From NCBI GenBank assembly GCA_030753015.1, contig JASMDC010000047.1:1-26847 (forward strand): a stretch of DNA of 26,847 nt, written 5' to 3'. Positions 1 through 7,944 of the stretch are shown in pieces (within the stretch, counting starts at the first letter, position 1; each line of letters starts with the position of its first letter). The DNA is from Candidatus Undinarchaeales archaeon (GTDB lineage Archaea > SpSt-1190 > JASMDC01). The notes under the pieces were generated by a model. The model searched no databases, had not been told where the DNA came from, and worked only from the letters and a program-made list of their open reading frames with translations. A program made the translations under genes and the position numbers.

Positions 1-1
1 C

Positions 2-175
2 AAGAAGGTCGCCCCCAAGAAGGCCCCTCCCAAGAAGGTCGCCCCCAAGAAGGCCCCTCCCAAGAAGGCCCCTTCCAAGAAGGTCGCCCCCAAGAAGACC
101 GCCCCCAAGAAGGTCGCTCCCAAGAAGGTCGCTCCCAAGAAGGCCGTTCCCAAGAAGGCCGTTCCCAAGAAGGCC
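2..175 (+). repeat. 15-bp coding repeat (KKxxP pentapeptides)
   Basis: About 11-12 tandem 15-bp units read AAG AAG then three codons, giving KKVAP, KKAPP, KKTAP and KKAVP. Codon choice is almost constant, so the DNA repeats as well as the protein, which points to expansion by slippage or unequal recombination. The array continues past the left edge. Confidence 0.9.
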
Positions 176-2290
176 GTGGTAGGGGGTGCCCTTGAGCGGA
201 TCCTTGCAAAGTCCGAGGCCGCAGCCGATGCTTCAAGCGTAGAGGTCCGTGCATCTATGGATTCGTCCCTTGAGGACTCCTTCAACCTACTCGAGCGGCG
301 AGTTGAGGCCGCTTCGATGCTTACCAACGATTTGCAATCACGAGAAGAACCTTGGAAGCTCGCGACCTTCGCGCTCGGTGCCATCCTCATCCTTATCGCA
401 TTTGCTATTGCTACAGGGAACCTCATAGGGGGTGGTCCCTCGTCCTCATCGCCCTTCACACAAGAGGACATTGCTGCTTTTACGACCTTTATGCGAAGCA
501 AGGGAGTTCCTGATGCAGATATCGCTCAAGAGCTCACACTCGTGGGTGTAAGCGCGTCGCTCCCACGCTCCACAACCATAGCTGTGCCGAGGGCCACGGT
601 CAAATCTACAAGCCCCACGACCTCGCCAACACCTACAACTACGGCCATACCCGTTGACGAGAAGTGCGAAGCTTTCATTGATCCTCCCCGGAACATCGGA
701 GAGGGTTATCAGCTGACACCACGCACGACGAACGAAGCGTTCTGCTGTGGTGAGGGTCGCGTCCACATCCTTCAGTTCACCTCACCATCGTGCCCATATT
801 GTGATGCGCAGGAGCCTGTCCTCAAGGAGCTCGAGCGTGAGTTGGAAGGTAGGTTGATCCTAGAGACCCTGTGCGTACCCTCTGTTGAGGGTGATCGTGA
901 GCTCTGCGAGCAGCGAGCTGGCAGCAAGGACGCCGTGACTGCGGCTGAACGTCTCAAGACGAAGTACGAGCTCACGGGTACGCCAACCCTCATCATCAAC
1001 TGCAAGTACAAGCGCTCCGGCACCCTCGCTCTGAGCAAGGGCACCGAGATGGAGAAGGAAGAGATTAAGCGTTTGGTTTGCGCTCTGCTCAAGGACAAAC
1101 CAGCAGCATGCACACCCAAGGATGTTCTTCCTGCGCCACCGGTAGAGATTCACGACATGGGCGGACAGTGGTGCGATCCGGCTGGTAAGTTGTCCATCAT
1201 GGCTTTCTATGATTACAAGTGTCCTTACTCGGAGCGTGCACATGCCACGCTCAAGGAGGTTCTTCCTGCCTTCGGGGACTCTATATCGATCGTGTATAGG
1301 AACTTCCCGCTACCCTTCCATACCGGAGCGGAGAAGATCGCCGCGGCCGCGGCCTGTGTTGCCGACCAGGGGCGGTCCGAGGCCTTCGCTGAATGCGCCT
1401 TCAAGGGATACTTCACCGACAATAAGGACACGGCTGCCGATGACACACTGGAGGCCTGTGCAGTCGAAGCGGGCGTTGACATCGATACCTACGCTATGTG
1501 CCTTGAGACCGGACGGGGCAAGTCCGTTGTCGAGGATGATATGAAGGCCGCAGCGGGCTACGGTATCCTCGGAACTCCGTCGCTTGTCATGGGCTGCACT
1601 CATCGTTTCTCCGGCGCCTATCCCGCCGAGTACTTCACCGTTGTGCTATGCCATCTCCTAGGTGATCAAGGTAAGGCTCTGGAACCGTGTATGAAGGTTT
1701 CCACCAAGAACATCGTTGAGAAGGATGTGTTAGGTCCCTACGAACTCCTGCCTGGACGGGACTCGTGCCACGAGCAGGGCAAGATCAAGCTCGAGATGTA
1801 CATCGACTTCATGTGCCCCTATAGCAACCAGGCGTTCGGTACGCTCCAAGCGCTCCGAAAGGAGATGCCGACGATCATCGAGCTCAACTTACGTACGTTC
1901 CCCTTGCCTTTCCATACGAATGCCGAAGTTATTGCTCAGGCAGCGGTCTGCTCCATCCGCCAGGGAGTTGATACTGAGTTCGCTCAGAGCGCGTTCGATG
2001 CGTACTTCAAGGAAAACATGGACACAACCGATCCCAGCGTGCTCAACGATATAGTCAGTGACCTGGGACTCGACATGGGCGAGTACTCCTCGTGTGTGGG
2101 TGATGCTACCATCGGAGATGTCATCCAGGCCGAGGTCGACCTCGCCAAGGAGCTCGCGATCACAGGAACACCAGCATTCATCGTCGACTGCGACAAGAAG
2201 TTGGTGGGCGCCCTACCGAGGGAGATGTTCCTCGACGCCTTCTGTCTGCTGTTCGAGGAGAGCGAGCGTCCTGAGCTCTGCACGGCCTGA
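2..2290 (+). CDS. Membrane-anchored triple thioredoxin/DsbA-like protein with Lys-rich N-terminal repeat tail (5' partial)
   Basis: The frame is open to the left edge, so the start lies outside the window; the GTG at 176 is not a convincing start because repeat and frame continue upstream of it. Counting from base 2, residues 1-58 are KKxxP pentapeptide repeats, about 120-142 are one transmembrane helix, followed by a Pro/Ser/Thr linker and three thioredoxin-fold domains. Active-site motifs are CPYC (about 264), CPYS (about 407) and CPYS (about 605), each followed downstream by a cis-Pro type motif (GTPTL, GTPSL, GTPAF). Domains 2 and 3 look like DsbA/Thioredoxin_4 members. By the positive-inside rule the basic tail should be cytoplasmic and the thioredoxin domains outside, suiting disulfide formation or isomerisation in secreted Cys-containing proteins. 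Only domain 1 keeps both active-site cysteines. The gene converges on the OB-fold gene, 4 nt apart. Family assignment is firm; substrate is unknown. Confidence 0.85.
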   Translation, partial: KKVAPKKAPPKKVAPKKAPPKKAPSKKVAPKKTAPKKVAPKKVAPKKAVPKKAVPKKAVVGGALERILAKSEAAADASSVEVRASMDSSLEDSFNLLERRVEAASMLTNDLQSREEPWKLATFALGAILILIAFAIATGNLIGGGPSSSSPFTQEDIAAFTTFMRSKGVPDADIAQELTLVGVSASLPRSTTIAVPRATVKSTSPTTSPTPTTTAIPVDEKCEAFIDPPRNIGEGYQLTPRTTNEAFCCGEGRVHILQFTSPSCPYCDAQEPVLKELERELEGRLILETLCVPSVEGDRELCEQRAGSKDAVTAAERLKTKYELTGTPTLIINCKYKRSGTLALSKGTEMEKEEIKRLVCALLKDKPAACTPKDVLPAPPVEIHDMGGQWCDPAGKLSIMAFYDYKCPYSERAHATLKEVLPAFGDSISIVYRNFPLPFHTGAEKIAAAAACVADQGRSEAFAECAFKGYFTDNKDTAADDTLEACAVEAGVDIDTYAMCLETGRGKSVVEDDMKAAAGYGILGTPSLVMGCTHRFSGAYPAEYFTVVLCHLLGDQGKALEPCMKVSTKNIVEKDVLGPYELLPGRDSCHEQGKIKLEMYIDFMCPYSNQAFGTLQALRKEMPTIIELNLRTFPLPFHTNAEVIAQAAVCSIRQGVDTEFAQSAFDAYFKENMDTTDPSVLNDIVSDLGLDMGEYSSCVGDATIGDVIQAEVDLAKELAITGTPAFIVDCDKKLVGALPREMFLDAFCLLFEESERPELCTA

Positions 2291-2301
2291 GACGTCAGGC
2301 C
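2284..2301. terminator. Inverted repeat holding both stop codons of a convergent gene pair
   Basis: Perfect 7-bp arms ggcctga (2284-2290) and tcaggcc (2295-2301) surround a 4-nt loop. The TGA stop of the plus-strand gene lies in the left arm and that of the minus-strand gene in the right arm. A hairpin could form in either transcript. There is no clear T-run, so a terminator role is inference. Confidence 0.4.
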
Positions 2302-2933
2302 CGCTTGAGTTCGCAGGCACGCAGTTCGAGGTCGCCCCTACGGATGCGGAGGATCCCTTCCACAACGAGGCGCTCACCTTCCACGGGGTTCTCGTCTATC
2401 GCGAAGACGCGAACCGTTCGGCCTGTATCGTCCACGAGATCGAAGGAAGCATAGGGTTTGTCCCAGCGTGTCGTACCCGTAACGACATTACGTATTATAC
2501 CGGTGAGGCTGAGAGCGGAGCCATCTCGAGAAAGAGCGTCTAAGGCCCGGTCGGTCAGGACGGCGATTGGCTCAACGGCAACAGTGGTACCCTTATCATC
2601 ACCAAGGAGCACGACGGTCTTTCCCTTCCACAGGGCCTCCAACCGGTCCGCCATGAGAACAAGTGATCCCGGGCACCGTGTATCTGCCAAGAGGCGTCCG
2701 GTGACCCGCACGGCGTCATCGGGTTTTATCGCGCAACCTTCGAGGACAAGGGCGCGTAGGCCTCCAGTAGCGTCAGTGAGCTCGACCGATTGGAATAGAG
2801 CGCCCTTTCTGCTCACGCCGCCGGTCACCGTCATCACCGTCCCATCAACGCACACTATGGCACCGATGGGCCCCTTGGCGTCATCGACCATACATGGTAT
2901 GAACGGGCCTTTTACCTTGCGTGTCCTGCCCAT
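2295..2933 (-). CDS. Tandem OB-fold nucleic-acid-binding-like protein
   Basis: About 212 residues with two OB-fold-like segments. The first (roughly residues 20-90) contains SVELTDATG and a VRVTGRLL strand. The second (roughly 135-205) contains SFDLVDDTG, VRVFAID and LVVEGILR. The pattern of a strand, D-x-TG turn and 'V-V-x-G' strand is typical of tRNA_anti/RPA-type OB folds, so single-stranded nucleic acid binding is likely but unproven. No signal peptide is seen. The frame extends up to an ATG at 2957, but the only upstream TATA (centred about 2976) is just 20 nt from it; the ATG at 2933, preceded by GAGG, gives a normal short leader and is preferred. It is divergent from the CARDB-like surface gene and convergent with the thioredoxin gene. 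Confidence 0.7.
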   Translation of the reverse strand: MGRTRKVKGPFIPCMVDDAKGPIGAIVCVDGTVMTVTGGVSRKGALFQSVELTDATGGLRALVLEGCAIKPDDAVRVTGRLLADTRCPGSLVLMADRLEALWKGKTVVLLGDDKGTTVAVEPIAVLTDRALDALSRDGSALSLTGIIRNVVTGTTRWDKPYASFDLVDDTGRTVRVFAIDENPVEGERLVVEGILRIRRGDLELRACELKRA

Positions 2934-2971
2934 CGAATGCGTCCTCGTGTCCTTCATCAGGGAGGAGTATC

Positions 2972-2981
2972 ATTATAAATC
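2972..2981. promoter_or_regulatory. Shared TATA region of a divergent gene pair
   Basis: The sequence cattataaat reads as a TATA box in both directions. On the plus strand its centre is about 33 nt before the ATG at 3010, predicting a leader of a few nucleotides with GAGGT. On the minus strand it predicts a start near 2949, ahead of the ATG at 2933. No other TATA-like sequence is visible in this short spacer. Confidence 0.55.
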
Positions 2982-3009
2982 ATGTCCGCGCATTATCCGA
3001 TAGAGGTAC

Positions 3010-5094
3010 ATGAAGAATTCATTACTCCCAGCGCTCTTCATGGTGTTGCTGCTAGGATCTGCAGACATAATCGTCGATGCCAACTGGGACACACTGGGTG
3101 GTGGTAAGGCGTGGCCAGGCATGACCTCGTTCTTCAAGGTGACTATCAAGAACACGAACCGTGACGAGACACCTCAGGTCAAGGTCCTCATCACGGTCGA
3201 GGACAAGAGCCTCCACCTGTCCGGTCCACTGGACTGGCAGAATCTCCTCTTGAACAGGGCCGAATACACGGTACCCTTCCACCACGGTGCCGAGGTCAAC
3301 ATCGAGAAGAAGACAGAAGCAGTCGAGCTCGTGTACAACGAGGACGAGGTGTACTACTTTGGTATCGAGGCCGATGAGCAGGCCGATCCCCAGACCTACA
3401 AGGTCAAGATCGCCGTTCAGGTGAAGAATCCTGATGGTACGTTATCCATCCCAACATACAAGACCGCTCAGAAGGAGCTTCGGCTCCAAGTGGAGGAGAC
3501 AATCCGGATGACATTCCCGTCCATCGATCTCATCGTCGGGGGAGAGATGAAGTCCGTGAAGATCAGGCTCAACAACCAGGGCAAGGTCCTAGAGAAGCTC
3601 ACGGGTGTCTCCACCACGTTCGAGGTAGTTACTCCTGAATGCGAGGGGAAGATCCTCTTCTGCGACTTCAACGACCGACAGTGCAAGGACAGTGAGTGGG
3701 TGTACAAGCCCAAACGGAAGTCCATCGACGGTTCCATCGAGCAGGACGCTAACATCGAGTACCGTATGCGGGTGGACGACCGTTTCTTCTGTGATGACGA
3801 GGAGATCTGCGGGCAGTGTCAGGTGAGGATGAACGTGACGTTCACCACTGACAAGACCGACTTGCTCCTGAAGAGGAGCTACTCGTCCCTCATCACCGAC
3901 GACAACATGCGTTCTATCAATATCCGGGCAGGCGAGAAACCCAAGACATCTATCAAGATTTCCAGGTTCAGCGAAGTGAAGGGCGAGTACTATTATGAAG
4001 GCCGTATCGACGAGGTCATCGAGGTCCCGATACTGATCAAGAACATCGGCAAGGTGTACGGGCACAAATGCCGGGTACTGTGGGACATAAAACGCCTGGG
4101 TGATCAAGCGGCAGGCGACCTCTTCGAGTTCCAATCGCCCGCCAAAGCGACAGCTGACGGTTCCGACCTGAAGAGCGATGCGGTCGTCATCGAGGAGCTC
4201 AAGCCCAGTGATGAGAAGGAGATCACCTACAAGATCAAGGTAAAGTACGAAAAGGCCGAGCCTGGGCCTTGGCCCATCCTCATGGACGTGTTCTGCCAGG
4301 ATGCCTTCGCCAAAGACGCCAAGGCGCAGAAGGAGGGAGATTGGTCCCGATTCTACTTCAATGTGACCTTCCCGCCGCTTCCAGAGGTCGACCTCATGGT
4401 GGAGACTATCACCACGGAGGTCACGGAGGGGGAGAGCATATCGGTTGACCTCATCGCTTCGAACAGCGGAGAGTATCCTGCCACGAACTGCACCATCTCA
4501 GCGACATGGTCGGGAGAGGGTACGGTGACAGGAGAGCGCTCGATCAAGTTGAAAAAACCCCTGGAGAAAGGCAAGGATTTTACCAAGAGCGTCGAGTACA
4601 AGGTCTCGATACCGGACAGCGCAAAGGATGAATGGAACACCCCGGACGACGATCCGAAGGAGGACCCGCGCATAAACCGACAATCGGTCAGCGCCACAGG
4701 GAAGTTCAACCTCAAATGCAATGATAAGTTCGGTAAGACCGAGGTACGTGGATCGAACTCCTTGAGCAGTAATATCCGCGAACCCGAGGACGAGTTCACG
4801 AAGAGGAAGACGACTACAGAGGACGCTGCGAAGATGAAGATGTATATCCTCGCCGGAGTGGTCGTCGTCGTCGTCATCATTATCGCCGTGGTCATGCTCC
4901 AGCGGCAAAAGAAGCAGAGGTTGCGAGATGCTGGTGGGGGGGGTGCGCCCGGTGCAGCGGCAGGTGCCGCGGCCGGAGGTGCAGGGGCCGCAGCCATGCA
5001 ACAGCAGTACGGATCGTACTACGGGAACCGATATGGTGGAAGCCAGTACTACGGCCAACAGGGCTACCAACAGTACGGCTACCAGCAGCAGTGA
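3010..5094 (+). CDS. Secreted Ig/CARDB-like surface protein, single C-terminal TM and Gln/Tyr/Gly-rich tail
   Basis: 694 residues. An N-terminal signal peptide (hydrophobic about 5-18) is followed by a long extracellular region of beta-rich segments. Several resemble CARDB/NEW3-type adhesion or protease-associated domains, for example 'EVDLMVETITTEVTEGESI...VDLIASNSG' style strands near residues 460-500. Two Cys-rich patches occur near 210-225 and 260-275. A strong transmembrane helix lies at about 611-634, then QRQKKQR as stop-transfer. The last 60 residues are low complexity: Gly/Ala (about 640-664), then Gln/Tyr/Gly-rich to the end, which would be cytoplasmic. The start is chosen at ATG 3010 behind GAGGT and a TATA box. 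Function is unknown; an envelope structural or adhesion role is inferred. A G8 run lies just after the TM segment. Confidence 0.8.
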   Translation: MKNSLLPALFMVLLLGSADIIVDANWDTLGGGKAWPGMTSFFKVTIKNTNRDETPQVKVLITVEDKSLHLSGPLDWQNLLLNRAEYTVPFHHGAEVNIEKKTEAVELVYNEDEVYYFGIEADEQADPQTYKVKIAVQVKNPDGTLSIPTYKTAQKELRLQVEETIRMTFPSIDLIVGGEMKSVKIRLNNQGKVLEKLTGVSTTFEVVTPECEGKILFCDFNDRQCKDSEWVYKPKRKSIDGSIEQDANIEYRMRVDDRFFCDDEEICGQCQVRMNVTFTTDKTDLLLKRSYSSLITDDNMRSINIRAGEKPKTSIKISRFSEVKGEYYYEGRIDEVIEVPILIKNIGKVYGHKCRVLWDIKRLGDQAAGDLFEFQSPAKATADGSDLKSDAVVIEELKPSDEKEITYKIKVKYEKAEPGPWPILMDVFCQDAFAKDAKAQKEGDWSRFYFNVTFPPLPEVDLMVETITTEVTEGESISVDLIASNSGEYPATNCTISATWSGEGTVTGERSIKLKKPLEKGKDFTKSVEYKVSIPDSAKDEWNTPDDDPKEDPRINRQSVSATGKFNLKCNDKFGKTEVRGSNSLSSNIREPEDEFTKRKTTTEDAAKMKMYILAGVVVVVVIIIAVVMLQRQKKQRLRDAGGGGAPGAAAGAAAGGAGAAAMQQQYGSYYGNRYGGSQYYGQQGYQQYGYQQQ

Positions 5095-5139
5095 GCGGAC
5101 TCCACCCGCGACGTCAAGCTTTTATTCCTTGAGCGGGAA

Positions 5140-5484
5140 ATGATTCTTGTGGTAAAGTCCGCCGATCCGGTGGCTCATCTGATCGATACCTATTCCCATG
5201 AGCTCGATGTACAGCTCGAAGGAATGCAGGACGAGCTTAGGGCCCTCAATGCCGAGGTGCGTGATATCCGGGGCCATGCCATCCAAGAGCTCGAACAGCT
5301 ACGTGTCCAGGCGATGCAGGAGCTCAAGGAGATCCTCTCGATCGAGCAGTCGCTCCAGACCATGCCACGCTTCTTCGAGGGCCACATCGCTCAGATCCAC
5401 GGTCAGATGAGAGTTCTGGGCCAGCGGCTCGACGGCCTCGAAGCCTACCGCGAGGTAAAGGACAACCAGGGCTGGTTCTTCTAG
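5140..5484 (+). CDS. Small coiled-coil protein of unknown function
   Basis: 114 residues, not recognised as a known family. Residues 20-75 are Leu/Glu/Gln-rich with heptad spacing (ELDVQLEGM, ALNAEVRDI, ELEQLRVQAM), predicting a long helical coiled coil. The C-terminal third (GQMRVLGQRLDGLEAY) continues the helix and ends in GWFF. No signal peptide or membrane segment is seen. A weak TATA-like tract (cttttatt, about 5119-5126) lies only 18 nt before the ATG at 5140 but 27 nt before an in-frame GTG at 5149, which could be a leaderless start. It follows the surface-protein gene by 45 nt on the same strand. Its stop overlaps the stop of the convergent metallophosphoesterase gene in the palindrome CTAG. 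Confidence 0.65.
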   Translation: MILVVKSADPVAHLIDTYSHELDVQLEGMQDELRALNAEVRDIRGHAIQELEQLRVQAMQELKEILSIEQSLQTMPRFFEGHIAQIHGQMRVLGQRLDGLEAYREVKDNQGWFF

Positions 5485-6362
5485 AGCCCTATCACGGGCC
5501 CGAGTTCGATGATAGATACCTCGGGTCTGCAGTTGAACCGAACCGGGAGGAGCGACGTACCGATCCCACGGGTCACATAGAGCGGAGGGTCACCCGGATA
5601 GAGCCCTGTGTAATAGGGACCGCATCCCTCGGGGAGCCAGATGGGTCCAATGAACGGGAAGTTCACCTGTCCTCCATGAGAATGGCCTGCAAGCACGATG
5701 TCCACGTTGTTTCCTAGTGGAAGGCGATCACGGGCCAACGGCTCATGGCAGACCATCACCGATGTCCCCGATGTGGGTGATGAGGCGAGCGTTCCTGCTA
5801 TGTCGCCTGCGCCCCAGAAGAGGTCGTCGATGCCGTATACCGTGACGGGATGGCCGTCGACCTCGATGCTCCAGGACTCGTTCGCAAGGAGCCGAGCACC
5901 CTGGTCGGAGAACGTCCGCGCAAGGGAAGGACTGCAATTACCGGTCCAGTACTCCCAGTTCCCGTGGACACCGACTACTGCAGGGACGTTACGCAGTTCT
6001 TCCAGCACTGGGACGAGAAGGTCCGTCCTCCCGGCCACCTCCAGATGGTCACCTGCAAGAACAGCGATGTCGGGTCGCTGTTCGTCAACGATTCTCGCTG
6101 CCCTGACGGCCTTCTCTACGTCGTCGTTGATGTGAAGGTCAGCGATAAGAGCAAGGCGGATCCCTTTGTGGTCCGAAGGGATGCTCGGAGTGGCGACTTT
6201 AGTGTTAGTGACCTCAAGCCAGCCCGGCTCAAGAAGGGCGTCAAGACCGAGTGAGGCCGCGACAGCGGAGGCAGCGGCAAGACCAAAGAAATCACGTCGG
6301 TTGACGATGAAATCTTGTCCCGAGGCCTGTGGAGCGCGCTCCGGCACCCCGTTCTCCTTCAT
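5481..6362 (-). CDS. Tat-exported calcineurin-like metallophosphoesterase
   Basis: About 293 residues. Metal-site motifs of the metallophosphatase fold are present in order: DLH (in LIADLHIND), GDH (in LAGDHLE), GNWEY where many relatives have GNHE/GNHD, CHEP, and GHSHGG near the C-terminus. This matches the YaeI/YkuE-like phosphohydrolase group. The N-terminus carries a twin-arginine signal: NRRDFFGL followed by an Ala-rich hydrophobic stretch. It therefore probably folds in the cytoplasm and acts outside. The frame also allows TTG at 6377, but a TATA-like box 27 nt before the ATG at 6362 favours a leaderless start there. The phosphodiesterase gene lies 63 nt upstream on the same strand. Substrate is unknown; phospholipid or phosphodiester cleavage is plausible for this group. 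Confidence 0.85.
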   Translation of the reverse strand: MKENGVPERAPQASGQDFIVNRRDFFGLAAASAVAASLGLDALLEPGWLEVTNTKVATPSIPSDHKGIRLALIADLHINDDVEKAVRAARIVDEQRPDIAVLAGDHLEVAGRTDLLVPVLEELRNVPAVVGVHGNWEYWTGNCSPSLARTFSDQGARLLANESWSIEVDGHPVTVYGIDDLFWGAGDIAGTLASSPTSGTSVMVCHEPLARDRLPLGNNVDIVLAGHSHGGQVNFPFIGPIWLPEGCGPYYTGLYPGDPPLYVTRGIGTSLLPVRFNCRPEVSIIELGPVIGL

Positions 6363-6384
6363 GGTCGAACGAGGCAATGGCAGG

Positions 6385-6394
6385 CTTAAACGTG
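6385..6394 (-). promoter_or_regulatory. Weak TATA box for the metallophosphoesterase gene
   Basis: The minus strand reads CGTTTAAGCC here, centred about 27 nt before the ATG at 6362, the distance expected for a leaderless archaeal transcript. The match to a TATA consensus is weak and read-through from the upstream gene is possible. Confidence 0.35.
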
Positions 6395-6425
6395 TTTCGC
6401 AACGGAAGTGATCGGACCGGGATCG

Positions 6426-7922
6426 TCAGGCATCTGCGCCGGAGTGTCGCTCCTTCAACCGCTTGAGGGGTTCGTAGAGGTCCATGGGCACGGTCGTCTC
6501 ATCGACATCGAGCCCGAGCTTTCGCGGAGCGAGGATGAAAGGCCGGGTCTGTGGCCCGCCCAGGCCACCGTGGAGGGACACCATCGAATAGACATCGTTG
6601 AAGTCGATGATGCGGTCGCCAGCGTAAGTACTAACGAGAACGAGGTCGCCGGTCTCATCGATCGTCGAGTAGTCACGAAGTATCTCAGCAAGGAAAGCAG
6701 TGTCACCATAGGGAGCGAGAGGGTCGTCACCCTCGACCGTCAGACCGTCCTGTGTGATGCTCACAGAGCCCTCCCTACCCTGGACCACGATACCGTCGTC
6801 GGTCCTGCCTACGACGAATCCCATGGACGGGTGCTGGACGAGAGCATCGACGAGCCCAGGATATAGCTCCTTCACGTCCGCGAGACTTGCGGTCCCTGGA
6901 AGCTGGTCAAAGTATACATTGGCCATCGAGTACGCATGGGCTACCTGGATGTCGCCGTCCTTAACATCAGTGGAGGGATCAGCTTCGCGGGCCATGTCGT
7001 AGATTGCCTCTTGGATGGGCTTCCCGAAGATCTCCTTGAACTGCACTGACGGCGTCTGGCCATGGTCGGAGAGTACGACGATGTCGTACTGGAGTCCCTC
7101 TCGCTCGACCTTGTCGACGATCTCGCCTATCTTCTTATCGACAATGCTCAAAGACTCCAGAGCCTCGGTGCACTCTGTACCATAGAAGTGGGCGCGCTCA
7201 TCATAAGATGTGTAATCGACATAAGCAACGGGAAGGCCCTGCTCCATCGCCTCCTTCACACCCTCGGTGGCCACAGTAGGGAACACGTTGTCCGCCATGG
7301 TGATGAGGTAAGGATAGTGCTGGTCCCACCAGGAGTTCCACTGGTCGTGCTCCTTGAGATAGGAGCGTGAGCTGAAGAAGTCACGAACGAGGTTATAGAG
7401 GGTTCCCGTGATGCTCTCGTCGCTGCGCCATATTAGCTTGATATCGTTCCACGCCTCCTTGGCGAGGGTCCTGAACATCCCCTTCTCGGCCTGCTCTTCC
7501 TTGAGAGTGCTCACGGTGATACCCACCTTTTCGGCCCCTCCACAGATCGGGCTCAAGTAGGTCGCACCGTCATGCATGAGCCCCAGTTCGCCGCGTTCCG
7601 CGGCACGCTCCCGGACCTCGGCCTCGTATGGGATGGAATCGATGTGCTCTCCCCGCGCTTTGCTGTACCAGTCGTTGGCGGGGATACGCTCTCCGTAGAA
7701 TATGTTGTTCAGGACGGGCAGAGTCTCGGCGGGGATGCCAGAGAAGAATGGTGAGAGGTCGTAGTCCTCGCTTTGGGCCAGACGACTGAGGTTGGGTGCG
7801 TACCCCTCTTCCATCGCCCGGGCCAGCGTGTCGTAGGACAGACCATCGATCTGAAGGAGCACGAGACCGCGACCGTCATCCTCCGGCTCGCACTGTACGT
7901 AATGCTCCTCTAAAGCGACCAT
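6426..7922 (-). CDS. Alkaline-phosphatase-superfamily phosphodiesterase / nucleotide pyrophosphatase-like protein
   Basis: 498 residues, full length for the type I phosphodiesterase/nucleotide pyrophosphatase family. Metal and catalytic signatures are visible: QIDGL with the first metal Asp (about 26), a candidate Thr nucleophile in PAETLPV (about 67), D-x5-DERAHFYG (about 232-246) and the SDHG metal motif (about 284). Expected chemistry is hydrolysis of a phosphodiester or phosphomonoester using two metal ions. No signal peptide or TM segment is evident, so it appears cytoplasmic unless the start is wrong, in contrast to the Tat-exported neighbour downstream. ATG 7922 is chosen because a palindromic TATA box lies 28 nt upstream. 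Members of this superfamily also act on glycolipid head groups or sulfate esters, so the substrate is open. Confidence 0.85.
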   Translation of the reverse strand: MVALEEHYVQCEPEDDGRGLVLLQIDGLSYDTLARAMEEGYAPNLSRLAQSEDYDLSPFFSGIPAETLPVLNNIFYGERIPANDWYSKARGEHIDSIPYEAEVRERAAERGELGLMHDGATYLSPICGGAEKVGITVSTLKEEQAEKGMFRTLAKEAWNDIKLIWRSDESITGTLYNLVRDFFSSRSYLKEHDQWNSWWDQHYPYLITMADNVFPTVATEGVKEAMEQGLPVAYVDYTSYDERAHFYGTECTEALESLSIVDKKIGEIVDKVEREGLQYDIVVLSDHGQTPSVQFKEIFGKPIQEAIYDMAREADPSTDVKDGDIQVAHAYSMANVYFDQLPGTASLADVKELYPGLVDALVQHPSMGFVVGRTDDGIVVQGREGSVSITQDGLTVEGDDPLAPYGDTAFLAEILRDYSTIDETGDLVLVSTYAGDRIIDFNDVYSMVSLHGGLGGPQTRPFILAPRKLGLDVDETTVPMDLYEPLKRLKERHSGADA

Positions 7923-7944
7923 GTCCTCGATCGCGGGGGGACGC

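Noticed and set aside
2-175. CRISPR or non-coding minisatellite
   Set aside because: Units are 15 bp with no spacers, always a multiple of three and in frame with the downstream protein.
176-178. GTG as the start codon of the thioredoxin-like gene
   Set aside because: The same frame and a regular repeat continue upstream to the edge; no Shine-Dalgarno or TATA box is near the GTG.
3589-4134. Minus-strand 181-codon frame
   Set aside because: Antisense to the surface-protein gene, whose signal peptide, TM segment and promoter are clear.
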